NCBI RefSeq assembly: GCF_017114915.1
Contig: NZ_JAAUOE010000012.1
Span: forward strand, 1-64,000
Source of the DNA: Pseudomonas frederiksbergensis
GTDB lineage: Bacteria; Pseudomonadota; Gammaproteobacteria; Pseudomonadales; Pseudomonadaceae
Length of the DNA: 64,000 bases
Reading direction: 5' to 3'
Made by a program: the position numbers and the translations under genes. Of the stretch, positions 37,989 to 46,763 are shown one piece after another. Position 1 is the stretch's first letter, and the number at the start of each line of letters is the position of its first letter. The notes below the pieces were generated by a model, which made no database searches, had not been told where the DNA came from, and was given only the letters and a program-made list of their open reading frames with translations.

Positions 37989-39122
37989 TTATCCGCGAAA
38001 GATCAGCCGCGAAGCCTTTTCATTGCGCAAGGTCAGGTGTTCCATGCCCTGCCCCGGCGCGTCGGCTTCGTCCCGAGCCTTGAGAATAACGCTGTGGTGC
38101 GGTGACTTGCTGCACACCGGGTCGGCGTTGCTGGCGTCGCCGGTGAGCATGAACGCCTGGCAGCGGCAGCCGCCCAGGTCCTTGTGTTTTTCATCGCAGG
38201 AACGGCACGGCTCTTTCATCCAGTCATCGCCACGGAAACGGTTGAAGCCGAAGGAGTCGTTCCAGATGTGTTCGACGCTGTGCTCGCGCACGTTGGGAAA
38301 CTGCACCGGCAACTGCCGTGCGCTATGGCAAGGCAACGCCGTGCCGTCCGGAGTGATGTCGAGAAACAGGTTGGCCCAGCCATTCATGCAGGTTTTGGGG
38401 CGTTCTTCGTAGTAATCCGGGGTGACGAAAATCAGTTTGCAGGGGTGGCCGTCGGCTTCAAGCCGCTGGCGGTATTCATTGGTGATCCGCTCGGCGCGCT
38501 GCAACTGTTCGCGGGTCGGCAACAGGCCGACGCGATTGAGTTCGGCCCAACCGTAGAACTGGCAAGTCGCCAACTCGACGAAATCCGCCTCCAGTTCCAG
38601 GCACAGTTCGATGATCTGCGCGATCTGGTCGATGTTGTGCCGATGGGTGACGAAGTTCAGCACCATCGGGTAGCCCTGGGCTTTCACGGCCCGGGCCATG
38701 GCCCGTTTCTGGGCGAAGGCCTTGCGCGAACCGGCGAGCAGGTTGTTGACCGCTTCGTCGGCGGCCTGAAAGCTGATCTGGATGTGGTCCAGCCCGGCGA
38801 CCTTGAAATCGCGCACCTTCTGTTCGGTCAGGCCGATACCCGAGGTGATCAGGTTGGTGTAGTAACCCATGTCCCGCGCGGCCTTGATCAACTCGGCCAG
38901 GTCCTGGCGCACCAACGGCTCGCCCCCGGAGAAACCCAGTTGCGCGGCGCCCATCTCCCTGGCCTCGCGAAACACCCGAATCCACTCTTCTGTGCTCAAC
39001 TCCTCGCCCTGTTGGGCGAAATCCAATGGGTTGGAGCAATACGGGCATTGCAGCGGGCAGCGATAGGTCAGCTCCGCCAACAGCCACAACGGTGGGCCGG
39101 GTTGCTGCTCGATCGCGTTCAC
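37989..39122 (-). CDS. pqqE: PQQ biosynthesis radical SAM enzyme PqqE
   Basis: PqqE joins the Glu and Tyr side chains of the PqqA peptide. The radical SAM cluster is bound by C22, C26 and C29 ([11 protein letters not shown]). The SPASM region contains [30 protein letters not shown] cysteines and the C-terminal [19 protein letters not shown]. The start is a GTG at 39122 that overlaps the pqqC stop by 4 bp, giving 377 residues. In most pseudomonads pqqD lies between pqqC and pqqE; here there is no room for it and PqqE shows no N-terminal PqqD-like domain. Confidence 0.94.
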   Translation of the reverse strand: MNAIEQQPGPPLWLLAELTYRCPLQCPYCSNPLDFAQQGEELSTEEWIRVFREAREMGAAQLGFSGGEPLVRQDLAELIKAARDMGYYTNLITSGIGLTEQKVRDFKVAGLDHIQISFQAADEAVNNLLAGSRKAFAQKRAMARAVKAQGYPMVLNFVTHRHNIDQIAQIIELCLELEADFVELATCQFYGWAELNRVGLLPTREQLQRAERITNEYRQRLEADGHPCKLIFVTPDYYEERPKTCMNGWANLFLDITPDGTALPCHSARQLPVQFPNVREHSVEHIWNDSFGFNRFRGDDWMKEPCRSCDEKHKDLGGCRCQAFMLTGDASNADPVCSKSPHHSVILKARDEADAPGQGMEHLTLRNEKASRLIFRG

Positions 39123-39871
39123 AGGGCGATCCCCCGATGCCAGACCCGCTCGGCGGTGACGGTGTGATACGGCGGGCGGTCCAGCTCATAGGCCATGCTC
39201 ATCGCGTCGAGCATGCTCCACAGCACATCAAGCTTGAACTGCAGAATCTCCAGCATGCGCTGCTGACCCTCGACCGTGACGTAATGCGCCAGGGTGATGC
39301 GCAAACCATGCTCGACATCGCGCCGGGCCTGGCTCAGACGCGTACGGAAATAGTCGTAACCGGCCGGGTCGATCCATGGGTAATGGCTGGGCCAGGCGTC
39401 GAGCCGAGACTGATGGATCTGCGGCGCGAACAGTTCGGTCAGCGAACTGCTGGCCGCTTCCTGCCAACAGGCGCGGCGGGCGAAATTGACGTAGGCGTCC
39501 ACGGCGAAACGCACGCCCGGCAGCACTAGCTCTTGCGAGAGGATTTGTTCGCGATCCAGCCCCACTGCTTCGCCCAATCGTAGCCACGCTTCGATGCCGC
39601 CTTCACTGCCGGGGACGCCGTCATGGTCGAGAATCCGTTGCAGCCATTCCCGGCGCACGTCGCGATCCGGGCAGTTGGCGAGGATGGCGGCATCCTTGAG
39701 CGGGATGTTCACCTGGTAGTAGAAGCGATTGGCGACCCAGCCCTGAATCTGCTCACGGGTGGCGCGCCCGGCGTACATCGCTTGGTGGAATGGGTGGTGG
39801 ATGTGGTAATAGGCGCCTTTGGCGCGCAGGGCCGCTTCGAATTCGGTGGGGGTCATGGGGGTGTCAGTCAT
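39119..39871 (-). CDS. pqqC: Pyrroloquinoline-quinone synthase PqqC
   Basis: PqqC catalyses the final ring closure and oxidation to PQQ. The 250-residue protein shows family features: [33 protein letters not shown], the segment [19 protein letters not shown], and [13 protein letters not shown]. The C-terminal half has [16 protein letters not shown] and [22 protein letters not shown]. Start ATG is preceded by GAGAACCGCA. It lies 140 bp after pqqB, a gap filled by a REP pair, and overlaps pqqE by 4 bp. Confidence 0.95.
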   Translation of the reverse strand: MTDTPMTPTEFEAALRAKGAYYHIHHPFHQAMYAGRATREQIQGWVANRFYYQVNIPLKDAAILANCPDRDVRREWLQRILDHDGVPGSEGGIEAWLRLGEAVGLDREQILSQELVLPGVRFAVDAYVNFARRACWQEAASSSLTELFAPQIHQSRLDAWPSHYPWIDPAGYDYFRTRLSQARRDVEHGLRITLAHYVTVEGQQRMLEILQFKLDVLWSMLDAMSMAYELDRPPYHTVTAERVWHRGIAL

Positions 39872-39908
39872 TGCGGTTCTCCGGATTTCGCGGTGTTTGG
39901 CCTGGCCC

Positions 39909-40001
39909 CTTCGCGGGCAAGCCTCGCTCCTACGGGTTCTGTGCTGGCCATGAAATTCGCGTGCGACGTACCCCTTGTAGGAGCGAGGCTTGCCCGCGAA
40001 G
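39909..40001. repeat. REP pair between pqqB and pqqC
   Basis: Arms 39909-39933 and 39977-40001 are perfect inverted repeats (CTTCGCGGGCAAGCCTCGCT and its complement), interrupting the pqq operon. Confidence 0.9.
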
Positions 40002-40011
40002 AGGCCATCCG

Positions 40012-40926
40012 CTACAGCACGATATCCATGCCGTCATAAGCCACTTCAATCCCCCGCCGCTCCAGCAACGCCCGCTCGGCCGAGTCTTCATCGAGGATCG
40101 GGTTGGTGTTGTTGATGTGGATCAGCACCTTGCGCTGGCGATTGAAGCCCTCCAGCACTTCGAGCATCCCGCCGGGGCCGCTTTGTGGCAGGTGGCCCAT
40201 TTCGCGGCCCAGGCTCTGGCCGACTTCACATACGCGCATTTCATCGTCGCGCCACAGCGTGCCGTCCAGCAGCAGGCAGTCGGCGCGCTGCATCCAGCTC
40301 ATTACCTCGGCATCGACCTGCCCCAGCCCCGGCGCATAGAACACCGATGCACCATTGCGCAGGTCTTCGATGAACAGGCCGATGGTGTCCCCCGGCTGCG
40401 GGTTGCCCCGATTGGGGGAATACGGCGGCGCGTTGCTGACCAAGGGAATCGCACGAATTTGCAGGTGTGGGCAGGCCGCGATGCTGAACGGTTCGCGGTC
40501 CAATTCGATGGGTTGCCACTGCAAGCCACCGTTCCAGTGCTTGAGCATGGTGAATAACGGAAAACCGCTGCTCAGGTCGTCATGCACCCGCTCGGTGCAC
40601 CAGACCGAATGCGGACAGCCTTCGCGCAGGCTCAACAGGCCGGTGCAATGGTCGATCTGACTGTCCAGCAGCACGACGCCGGCAATCGCCGTGTCACGCA
40701 GGCGTCGGGCCGGTTGCAGCGCCGGGAAGCTCTCGAGTTGCGCGCGAATGTCCGGTGAAGCATTGCACAGCACCCACTCCACACCGTCGTCGCTCAGGGC
40801 AATGGAAGACTGCGTGCGGCGTTGCGCGCGCAGGTTGCCGCTGCGCATGGCCGCGCATTGACGGCAGTTGCAGTTCCATTGCGGAAAACCGCCGCCGGCG
40901 GCGGCACCGAGAACGCGGATGTGCAT
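40012..40926 (-). CDS. pqqB: PQQ biosynthesis protein PqqB (MBL fold)
   Basis: PqqB is a metallo-beta-lactamase-fold oxygenase/hydroxylase acting on the PQQ precursor. The start at 40926 ([21 protein letters not shown]) is the conserved PqqB N-terminus, giving 304 residues. It includes the CNCRQC motif, the [16 protein letters not shown] metal region, [30 protein letters not shown] and the INNTNPIL motif near the C-terminus. It follows pqqA by 53 bp on the same strand. Confidence 0.95.
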   Translation of the reverse strand: MHIRVLGAAAGGGFPQWNCNCRQCAAMRSGNLRAQRRTQSSIALSDDGVEWVLCNASPDIRAQLESFPALQPARRLRDTAIAGVVLLDSQIDHCTGLLSLREGCPHSVWCTERVHDDLSSGFPLFTMLKHWNGGLQWQPIELDREPFSIAACPHLQIRAIPLVSNAPPYSPNRGNPQPGDTIGLFIEDLRNGASVFYAPGLGQVDAEVMSWMQRADCLLLDGTLWRDDEMRVCEVGQSLGREMGHLPQSGPGGMLEVLEGFNRQRKVLIHINNTNPILDEDSAERALLERRGIEVAYDGMDIVL

Positions 40927-40979
40927 GGCAGGCTCCAGAAAGCAGGCCCGGCCAACGCGACGGCTGACCGGGCGATCCA

Positions 40980-41051
40980 TCAACGGTTGGCGAAGTACAT
41001 CGTCACTTCGAAGCCAATGCGCAGATCGGTAAACGCGGGTTTATGCCACAT
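40980..41051 (-). CDS. pqqA: PQQ precursor peptide PqqA
   Basis: This 23-codon gene encodes the PqqA peptide. It begins [13 protein letters not shown] and contains the conserved E-x-x-x-Y pair ([10 protein letters not shown] at the end), the Glu and Tyr that become PQQ. GAGGATTGACCC before the ATG is a good ribosome-binding site. It is too short for ordinary gene finding but unmistakable. It heads pqqA-B-C-E on the minus strand. Confidence 0.97.
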   Translation of the reverse strand: MWHKPAFTDLRIGFEVTMYFANR

Positions 41052-41120
41052 GGGTCAATCCTCTTCTTGTGCCGGACGATTCCGGTAAAGCCATTAATGC
41101 ACGGGGGGCGAGACGACCGA

Positions 41121-41139
41121 ATGCTACTTTCGAAGGAGG
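41121..41139 (-). promoter_or_regulatory. Candidate ErbR-box half site upstream of pqqA
   Basis: The sequence CGAATGCTACTT (41119-41130) is identical to that in front of the FIST gene (57609-57620), where it forms part of the recurring box; the second half here is degenerate. It lies about 70-90 bp upstream of pqqA. Confidence 0.4.
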
Positions 41140-41190
41140 CGGCGGCGTGCATTGGTAGGGGGCGCGCAGATCTTCAGCACCACACAAAAC

Positions 41191-41284
41191 CCTGTAGGAG
41201 CGGGCTTGCCCGCGAAGGCGGTGTCACATCCAACACATTGGTTGACTGACAGACCGCTTTCGCGGGCAAGCCCGCTCCTACAGG
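41191..41284. repeat. REP pair between exaC and pqqA
   Basis: Arms 41191-41216 and 41259-41284 are perfect 26-bp inverted repeats (CCTGTAGGAGCGGGCTTGCC and its complement), 20 bp downstream of the aldehyde dehydrogenase stop. Confidence 0.9.
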
Positions 41285-41304
41285 GGGTGTGGTGTTTTTT
41301 TGGG

Positions 41305-42825
41305 TTAGAAGAACCCCAGCGGATTGATGTCGTAGCTCACCAGCAGGTTTTTGGTCTGTTGGTAATGGTCGAGCATCATCTTGTGGTTCTCACGGCCGAC
41401 ACCGGACTTCTTGTAGCCACCGAACGCGGCGTGGGCCGGGTACAGGTGGTAGCAGTTGGTCCAGACGCGCCCGGCCTTGATCGCCCGGCCCATGCGGTAG
41501 GCGCGGTTGATATCGCGGGTCCACAGGCCGGCGCCGAGACCGAATTCGCTGTCATTGGCGATCGCCAGGGCTTCGGCTTCGTCCTTGAAGGTGGTGATAC
41601 CCACCACCGGGCCGAAGATTTCTTCCTGGAACACGCGCATTTTGTTGTGGCCCTTGAGCAGGGTCGGCTGGATGTAATAGCCGCTGGACAAGTCACCTTC
41701 CAGACGCTCCGCCGCGCCGCCGGTGAGCAGCTCCGCGCCCTCCTCCCGGGCGATGTTCAGGTACGAGAGGATCTTGTCGTATTGTTGCTCGGACGCTTGG
41801 GCGCCGACCATGGTTTCGGTGTCCAGCGGGTTGCCGCGCTTGATCTTGGCGATCTTCTTCATCACCTCGGCCATGAACGGCTCGTAGATCGACTCCTGCA
41901 CCAGCGCCCGGGACGGACAGGTGCAGACTTCGCCCTGGTTGAAGAACGCCAGCACCAGCCCTTCGGCGGCTTTTTCGATGAACTGTGGCTCAGCGTTCAT
42001 GATGTCTTCGAAGAAGATATTCGGCGACTTGCCGCCCAGTTCAACGGTGCTGGGAATGATGTTCTCGGCCGCGCAATGCAGGATGTGCGCGCCTACCGGG
42101 GTGGAACCGGTGAAGGCGATCTTGGCGATGCGCTTGCTGGTGGCCAGCGCCTCACCGGCTTCGCGACCGAAGCCCTGGACGATGTTCAGCACGCCGGCCG
42201 GCAGCAAATCGGCGATCAGCTCGGCGAACACCATGATCGACAGCGGCGTTTGTTCGGCGGGTTTGAGCACGATGCAGTTGCCGGCGGCCAGGGCCGGAGC
42301 GAGTTTCCAGGCGGCCATCAGCAGCGGGAAGTTCCACGGAATGATCTGTCCGACTACGCCCAGCGGTTCGTGGAAGTGATAGGCGGTGGTCAGTTCGTTG
42401 ATCTCGGCGGCGCCGCCTTCCTGGGCGCGGATGCAGCCGGCGAAGTAGCGGAAATGGTCGGCGGCCAGTGGCACGTCGGCATTCAAGGTTTCGCGCACGG
42501 CCTTGCCGTTGTCCCAGGTTTCGGTGACGGCGAGGATTTCCAGGTTCTGTTCGATGCGGTCGGCGATTTTCAGCAGCACCAGCGAGCGATCCTGCGCCGA
42601 GGTTTTACCCCAGGCATCGGCGGCGGCATGGGCGGCGTCCAGGGCCTTTTCGATGTCGGCGGCGCTGGAGCGCGGGAACTCGGCGATCACTTCACCGGTG
42701 ACCGGTGAGGTGTTGGTGAAGTACTCGCCATTGATTGGAGCGACGAACTCGCCGCCGATGAAATTGCCGTAGCGCGGTTTGAAGGAAACGACGGCGCCGG
42801 GTGTTCCAGGTTGTGCGTAGATCAT
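41305..42825 (-). CDS. exaC: NAD-dependent aldehyde dehydrogenase, ExaC type
   Basis: This 506-residue ALDH oxidises acetaldehyde or other aldehydes made by the quinoprotein dehydrogenase. It has the fold signature [18 protein letters not shown], the Glu motif [12 protein letters not shown] and the catalytic-Cys region [16 protein letters not shown]. The C-terminal half has [20 protein letters not shown] and [29 protein letters not shown], matching the ExaC/AldA type. It lies between exaA and pqqA as in P. aeruginosa. A motif resembling the recurring box (42847-42864) is 22 bp before its start codon. Confidence 0.93.
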   Translation of the reverse strand: MIYAQPGTPGAVVSFKPRYGNFIGGEFVAPINGEYFTNTSPVTGEVIAEFPRSSAADIEKALDAAHAAADAWGKTSAQDRSLVLLKIADRIEQNLEILAVTETWDNGKAVRETLNADVPLAADHFRYFAGCIRAQEGGAAEINELTTAYHFHEPLGVVGQIIPWNFPLLMAAWKLAPALAAGNCIVLKPAEQTPLSIMVFAELIADLLPAGVLNIVQGFGREAGEALATSKRIAKIAFTGSTPVGAHILHCAAENIIPSTVELGGKSPNIFFEDIMNAEPQFIEKAAEGLVLAFFNQGEVCTCPSRALVQESIYEPFMAEVMKKIAKIKRGNPLDTETMVGAQASEQQYDKILSYLNIAREEGAELLTGGAAERLEGDLSSGYYIQPTLLKGHNKMRVFQEEIFGPVVGITTFKDEAEALAIANDSEFGLGAGLWTRDINRAYRMGRAIKAGRVWTNCYHLYPAHAAFGGYKKSGVGRENHKMMLDHYQQTKNLLVSYDINPLGFF

Positions 42826-42846
42826 GATGGGCCTCTGTCTGGGTCG

Positions 42847-42864
42847 ATGCTATTGGGTAGTAGG
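42847..42864. promoter_or_regulatory. Box-like motif upstream of exaC
   Basis: ATGCTATTGGGTAGTAGG resembles the recurring box with one base fewer in the core. It sits close to the start codon and against a nested-palindrome repeat, so it is weaker than the other copies. Confidence 0.3.
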
Positions 42865-42978
42865 TGATCGTTCCCACGCTCTGCGTGGGAATGCCTCAAC
42901 GGACGCTCCGCGTTCGGCTCTGGAGAGGGACGCAGAGCGTCCCGGGCTGCATTCCCACGCAGAGCGTGGGAACGATCA
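42865..42978. repeat. GATCGTTCCCACGC nested-palindrome element, copy 4
   Basis: Complete nested palindrome between exaA and exaC, 18 bp from the exaA stop. Confidence 0.9.
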
Positions 42979-42996
42979 GGTTTGTGGTTGCCTGGG

Positions 42997-44772
42997 TTAA
43001 TGCTTGGCGACCAGGTCTTTGGGCAGCTTGAACGTCCAGAGCATGCCGCCCTGGTTGAAGTCCTTGACGCGCTTGGCCACTTCGCCGCCCCACAGCGGTA
43101 CTGCGCCGCCCCAGCCGGAGAGCACCGAGACGTACTGTTCGCCGTCCATTTCCCAGGTCACGGGCGAGCCGAGTACGCCGGAACCGGTCTGGAATTCCCA
43201 GACTTTCTCGCCAGTCTTGGCGTTGAACGCTTGCAGGAAGCCTTCCGGCGTACCGGTGAACACCAGGTTGCCCTTGGTGGTCAGCACCCCGCCCCACAGC
43301 GGCGCGAAGTTCTTGTGGCGCCAGACTTCCTTGCCGGTTTTCGGGTCGATGGCGCGCAGCACGCCGATGTAGTCTTCGTTCAACGGTTTGATGGTGAAAC
43401 CGGCGCCGAGGAACGCCGCGCCTTTCTTGTAGGCGATGCCTTCGTTCCAGATGTCCATGCCCCACTCGTTGGACGGCACATAGAACAGGCCGGTGTCTTT
43501 GTTGTAGGCCATCGGCATCCAGTTTTTCGCCCCGAGGAACGCCGGCGCGACGAACACTGAACTGCCCTTGGCCTCGGCACCCGGCGCCCCCGGACGGCTG
43601 GCCTCGTTGTAGATCGGCCGGCCGTTTTTATCCAGGCCGCTGGCCCAGGTGATCTTGTCCACGAACGGGAAGCCACGGATGAACTTGCCGTTGGTGCGAT
43701 CGAGCACGTAGAAGAAACCGTTGCGGTCCGCCGTGGCCGCGGCTTTGATTTCCTTGCCGCCTTCGCTGTAGTTGAACGACACCAGTTCGTTCACGCCGTC
43801 ATAGTCCCAGCCGTCGTGCGGGGTGCTCTGGAAGTGCCATTTGATCGTGCCGTCGTCCGGGTTCAGCGCCAGGCGCGAGGACGAGTACAGGTTGTCGCCC
43901 GGGCGCAGGTGCGAGTTCCACGGCGCCGGGTTGCCGGTGCCGAACAGCAGCAGATTGGTTTCCGGGTCGTAGTAGCCGCCCAGCCACGGCGCCGCGCCGC
44001 CGGTTTTCCACAGATCGCCCGGCCAGGTCTTGCCCGCTTCGCCGCCGGAGATGCCGTTCTCTACGGCCTTGCCGTCTTTGTAGACGTAACCCATGTGGCC
44101 TTCGACCGTTGGCCGGGTCCACAGCAGATCACCGTTTTTCGGGTCGTAGGCTTCGATCTTGCCCACCACCCCAAACTCGCCACCGGCCACGCCAGTGATC
44201 AGTTTGCCGTTGATCACCAGAGGCGCGGCGCTGATGGAGTAGCCTTCCTTGTGGTCGGCGACTTTCTTGCTCCATACCACTTTGCCGGTGTCTTTATTCA
44301 GGGCCACGAGCTTGGCGTCGAGGGTGCCGAAGATCACCAGGTCGCCATACAGCGCCACACCGCGGTTGATCACGTCGCAGCACGGGCGGATGTCATCGGG
44401 CAGGCGCGCGTCGTATTGCCAGAGCTTGCGACCGGTACGCGCATCCACCGCGAACACCCGCGAGTAGGAGCCGGTCATGTACATCACGCCGTCCTTGACC
44501 ATCGGCTGCGCCTGCTGGCCGCGTTGCTTTTCACCGCCGAACGAAAAGGCCCAGACCGGGCGCAGATCCTTGACGTTGTCGACATTGAGGGTGTCCAGCG
44601 GGCTGTAGCGCTGACCCTGGACGCCCAGGCCATTGGTGACGACCTGTTCCGGATTCTTCGGATCCTGGAGGATGTCTTGATCGGAGACTGCGGCCAATGC
44701 CTGGCCGGACAACAGCATGGCACTGAGCAGCACGCTCAAGGCGAAGGGTTGGCGACGTGCGGGTTGGGTCAT
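42997..44772 (-). CDS. pedH: PQQ-dependent alcohol dehydrogenase with lanthanide-type signature (PedH-like)
   Basis: This 591-residue periplasmic quinoprotein oxidises alcohols to aldehydes and passes electrons to cytochrome c550. The start at 44772 ([13 protein letters not shown]) gives a signal peptide ending near QALAA. The PQQ-covering vicinal disulfide is C131-C132. Metal/active-site residues read as E199 (GGEF), N281 (GTGNP) and D323 in the sequence WDYDG. Asp at position 325, two after the catalytic Asp, is the hallmark of lanthanide-dependent enzymes such as P. putida PedH; calcium enzymes (ExaA/PedE) lack it. By position it corresponds to exaA. AGAGGT precedes the start and a dyad lies just upstream. 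Confidence 0.9.
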   Translation of the reverse strand: MTQPARRQPFALSVLLSAMLLSGQALAAVSDQDILQDPKNPEQVVTNGLGVQGQRYSPLDTLNVDNVKDLRPVWAFSFGGEKQRGQQAQPMVKDGVMYMTGSYSRVFAVDARTGRKLWQYDARLPDDIRPCCDVINRGVALYGDLVIFGTLDAKLVALNKDTGKVVWSKKVADHKEGYSISAAPLVINGKLITGVAGGEFGVVGKIEAYDPKNGDLLWTRPTVEGHMGYVYKDGKAVENGISGGEAGKTWPGDLWKTGGAAPWLGGYYDPETNLLLFGTGNPAPWNSHLRPGDNLYSSSRLALNPDDGTIKWHFQSTPHDGWDYDGVNELVSFNYSEGGKEIKAAATADRNGFFYVLDRTNGKFIRGFPFVDKITWASGLDKNGRPIYNEASRPGAPGAEAKGSSVFVAPAFLGAKNWMPMAYNKDTGLFYVPSNEWGMDIWNEGIAYKKGAAFLGAGFTIKPLNEDYIGVLRAIDPKTGKEVWRHKNFAPLWGGVLTTKGNLVFTGTPEGFLQAFNAKTGEKVWEFQTGSGVLGSPVTWEMDGEQYVSVLSGWGGAVPLWGGEVAKRVKDFNQGGMLWTFKLPKDLVAKH

Positions 44773-44801
44773 GACGGCTACCTCTGCGGTTATTGTTATG
44801 C

Positions 44802-44818
44802 CCGGGAAATTTTCCCGG
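44802..44818. promoter_or_regulatory. Near-perfect palindrome in the dehydrogenase leader
   Basis: CCGGGAAA-T-TTTCCCGG has 8-bp perfect arms about one base and lies 30 bp before the start codon, suggesting an operator or leader hairpin. Confidence 0.5.
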
Positions 44819-44878
44819 TCTGGTGCAGATTCTTGGGCGCCGCCGCCGTTGCAACAATTGCCCGCAATGCGGAGATTT

Positions 44879-44896
44879 CTAGTTCCTTGGTACAGG
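44879..44896. promoter_or_regulatory. Candidate ErbR box upstream of the alcohol dehydrogenase gene
   Basis: CTAGTTCCTTGGTACAGG matches the box TTACTACCTTGGTACTGG at 14 of 18 positions and lies about 107-124 bp upstream of the start codon. Confidence 0.55.
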
Positions 44897-44941
44897 GTCG
44901 GAGGCGATGGATCGCGGATTTCATGATCGACATCGGTCCCC

Positions 44942-45068
44942 CGTAGGAGCTGGCTTGCCAGCGAAGGCGGTTTATCTGACACACCACGAAAGCGGCGCAT
45001 CTGACACACCACGAAAACGGTTCATCTGACACACCGCGCCGCGCCGTTCGCCAGCAAGCCGGCTCCTA
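44942..45068. repeat. REP pair with a three-copy 25-bp tandem repeat in the loop
   Basis: The arms CGTAGGAGCTGGCTTGCCAG and its complement enclose three tandem 25-bp units (44967-44991, 44992-45016, 45017-45041) sharing ATCTGACACACC. The TAG stop codon of the next gene (45066-45068) lies in the right arm. Confidence 0.85.
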
Positions 45069-45998
45069 CCGGCCGGAATCGACTCGGGTCATCTGTGCGC
45101 GCTCATAGCGCGGGTACAAATGGCTGACACTGCGAATCAGCTCATAGCGGCTCAGGCTGATCCCCACGAAACGTTCGGGGATGGGGCTGCGGATCATCTC
45201 GGCCATGTCGCTGCCGTTGGCGGCGCCGTCGCGCATGAGTTGATCGAGCCAGGAGAGGTAATCGCGCATTTGCTCGAACGGTTTGCTGTCCGTGGCCACG
45301 GGGCCATGGCCGGGGACGATCAGCGTCCACGGCAACCCCTCAAGTGTGGCGATGTCCGCCAGCCACACCGACAGCCCCGGACTGTTGGGCGTGGTCAAGG
45401 CCCGTTGATAAAACACCAGATCCCCGGCAAACAGCACGCCGGTTTTCTGGTCGAGAATAGCCAGATCCGCGCTGGTGTGCCCACCCAGACTCAGCAGCCG
45501 CAAATCGTGGTTCCCAAAACTTTTCACGCCAGGCGTCAGCGTCTGCGTCGGCAACACCACCTCGGTGCCGCGCATCCAGTCACCCACCAATCGATACATG
45601 TTCTCGGCCATCGCATCGCCCTGTTGACGCAACAGCTCAGTGGTGCCGGCCAGTGCACCGATCGGCACGTCGGTGAAAGCCTGATTGCCCAGCACATGGT
45701 CGGGATGGTGATGGGTCAGCAACACCTGGATCACCGGTTTATCGGTAGTTGCGGCAATCGCTTTGCGCAGGGCTTCGCCGTAGCGTTTCGACGGCCCGCT
45801 GTCGATCACCACCACCCCCTGCCCGGTGACGATGAACGCGGTGTTGACGATGTTGCCGCCGTTGCTCTTGGCGAAGTTGTCAGTGCTGCCTTCCAGCAGC
45901 CAGGTGTCTTCGGCAATCTGCCGGGGCTTGAGTGCGTAATCGGAATCGGCCAGGGTCGGCAGGCTCACACAGATGAACAACAGCAGCATCCAGCGCAT
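45066..45998 (-). CDS. Quinoprotein relay system MBL-fold zinc metallohydrolase
   Basis: This is a periplasmic metallo-beta-lactamase-fold protein of about 310 residues with a signal peptide (MRWMLLLFICVSLPTLA). The metal site is LTHHHPDHVLGNQAF, with later ligands in LLSLGGHTSADLAI, GVLFAGDLVF and PGHGPV. It belongs to the hydrolases that accompany PQQ dehydrogenases and SoxYZ-like carriers ('quinoprotein relay system'). I prefer the ATG at 45998, six bases after AAGGAG; a GTG codon is immediately upstream. It is the last gene of the cytochrome/solute-binding/SoxYZ-like operon, and its stop codon falls in a REP arm. Substrate unknown. Confidence 0.85.
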   Translation of the reverse strand: MRWMLLLFICVSLPTLADSDYALKPRQIAEDTWLLEGSTDNFAKSNGGNIVNTAFIVTGQGVVVIDSGPSKRYGEALRKAIAATTDKPVIQVLLTHHHPDHVLGNQAFTDVPIGALAGTTELLRQQGDAMAENMYRLVGDWMRGTEVVLPTQTLTPGVKSFGNHDLRLLSLGGHTSADLAILDQKTGVLFAGDLVFYQRALTTPNSPGLSVWLADIATLEGLPWTLIVPGHGPVATDSKPFEQMRDYLSWLDQLMRDGAANGSDMAEMIRSPIPERFVGISLSRYELIRSVSHLYPRYERAQMTRVDSGR

Positions 45999-46013
45999 CA
46001 CACGCTCCTTGGG

Positions 46014-46763
46014 TCAGGGTATGGCCGCATCGAATTGATTGCCGCTGTTGTCGCGCAGCAGCAGGCGCGTCTGCCCGGCCCCTTCAATATCGAAAGCCAG
46101 GTTGGGGTTTTCGCTGACCGCCGGGAACAGCTCCAGACGGGCCAGCACCCGGTCGTTCCGGTCCCGCAGCTCGGCCTGGTTGAGGAAGAATTCCGGGATG
46201 CCGCTGACCATGCCGTTGTCCATCGGATGCGCCACCTGCAAGCGCACGCGGCTGAATTCGCCACGGGGGTAACGACCGCCGAGCACTTCGCCGATGCGTT
46301 CTTCCCAACCCGGTTGGGTGCGCACTACGCTTGGTGCCGTGCAGCCACCGCCCGCCGCATCGATCAGGGTCGAGCCGACATGCCACAGCCCGTCGCGGGT
46401 CAACACCGCCGCACGCAACGGCGTGGCCTGTTCCACGCGGATGCGGATCGACAGCCAGGGCAGTACGTCGGCCACCGGCTCGAAGTCGACGATTTTCGGC
46501 AGTGGGTTGAGTTCGGCCCAGGCGAGGATTCGCACCACCTCGCCCTTGAACGCCCGGGCGTCAATTTCCAGCGGCACTTGCCGGGCGTCTTCGGCGAACG
46601 GCGGTGCCAGCAGCTTGACTCGCTCGTCGAACACGAACGGCGCGTCGCCAAGCATCTGCTTGTGATAGAACGCCCACATCACCGACGGCACCGGATCGAC
46701 CTCAACCGCCTGCCCGGCCAAGGGCAACCAGCAGGCCAACAGCCAACTCGCGCGCCAGTTCAT
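46014..46763 (-). CDS. Quinoprotein dehydrogenase-associated SoxYZ-like carrier protein
   Basis: This 249-residue exported protein (signal MNWRASWLLACWLPLAGQA) has a two-domain layout resembling SoxY fused to SoxZ. The N-terminal part includes VPLEIDARAFKGEVVRILAW and a C-containing segment AAGGGCTAPS that matches the SoxY-type carrier motif 'GGC'. The C-terminal part includes VRLQVAHPMDNGM and PNLAFDIEGAG, which resemble SoxZ. Proteins of this type co-occur with PQQ dehydrogenases. It overlaps the upstream gene by 4 bp (46760-46763) and lies 12 bp before the MBL hydrolase gene. What it carries is not known. Confidence 0.84.
   Translation of the reverse strand: MNWRASWLLACWLPLAGQAVEVDPVPSVMWAFYHKQMLGDAPFVFDERVKLLAPPFAEDARQVPLEIDARAFKGEVVRILAWAELNPLPKIVDFEPVADVLPWLSIRIRVEQATPLRAAVLTRDGLWHVGSTLIDAAGGGCTAPSVVRTQPGWEERIGEVLGGRYPRGEFSRVRLQVAHPMDNGMVSGIPEFFLNQAELRDRNDRVLARLELFPAVSENPNLAFDIEGAGQTRLLLRDNSGNQFDAAIP

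Noticed and set aside
39119..40011. A hidden pqqD between pqqB, pqqC and pqqE
   Set aside because: The only gap is 140 bp and filled by a REP pair; pqqC and pqqE overlap. No frame has PqqD features.
44967..45041. Three evenly spaced repeats as a CRISPR array
   Set aside because: The units are directly adjacent with no spacers and lie in a REP loop; no cas genes are present.
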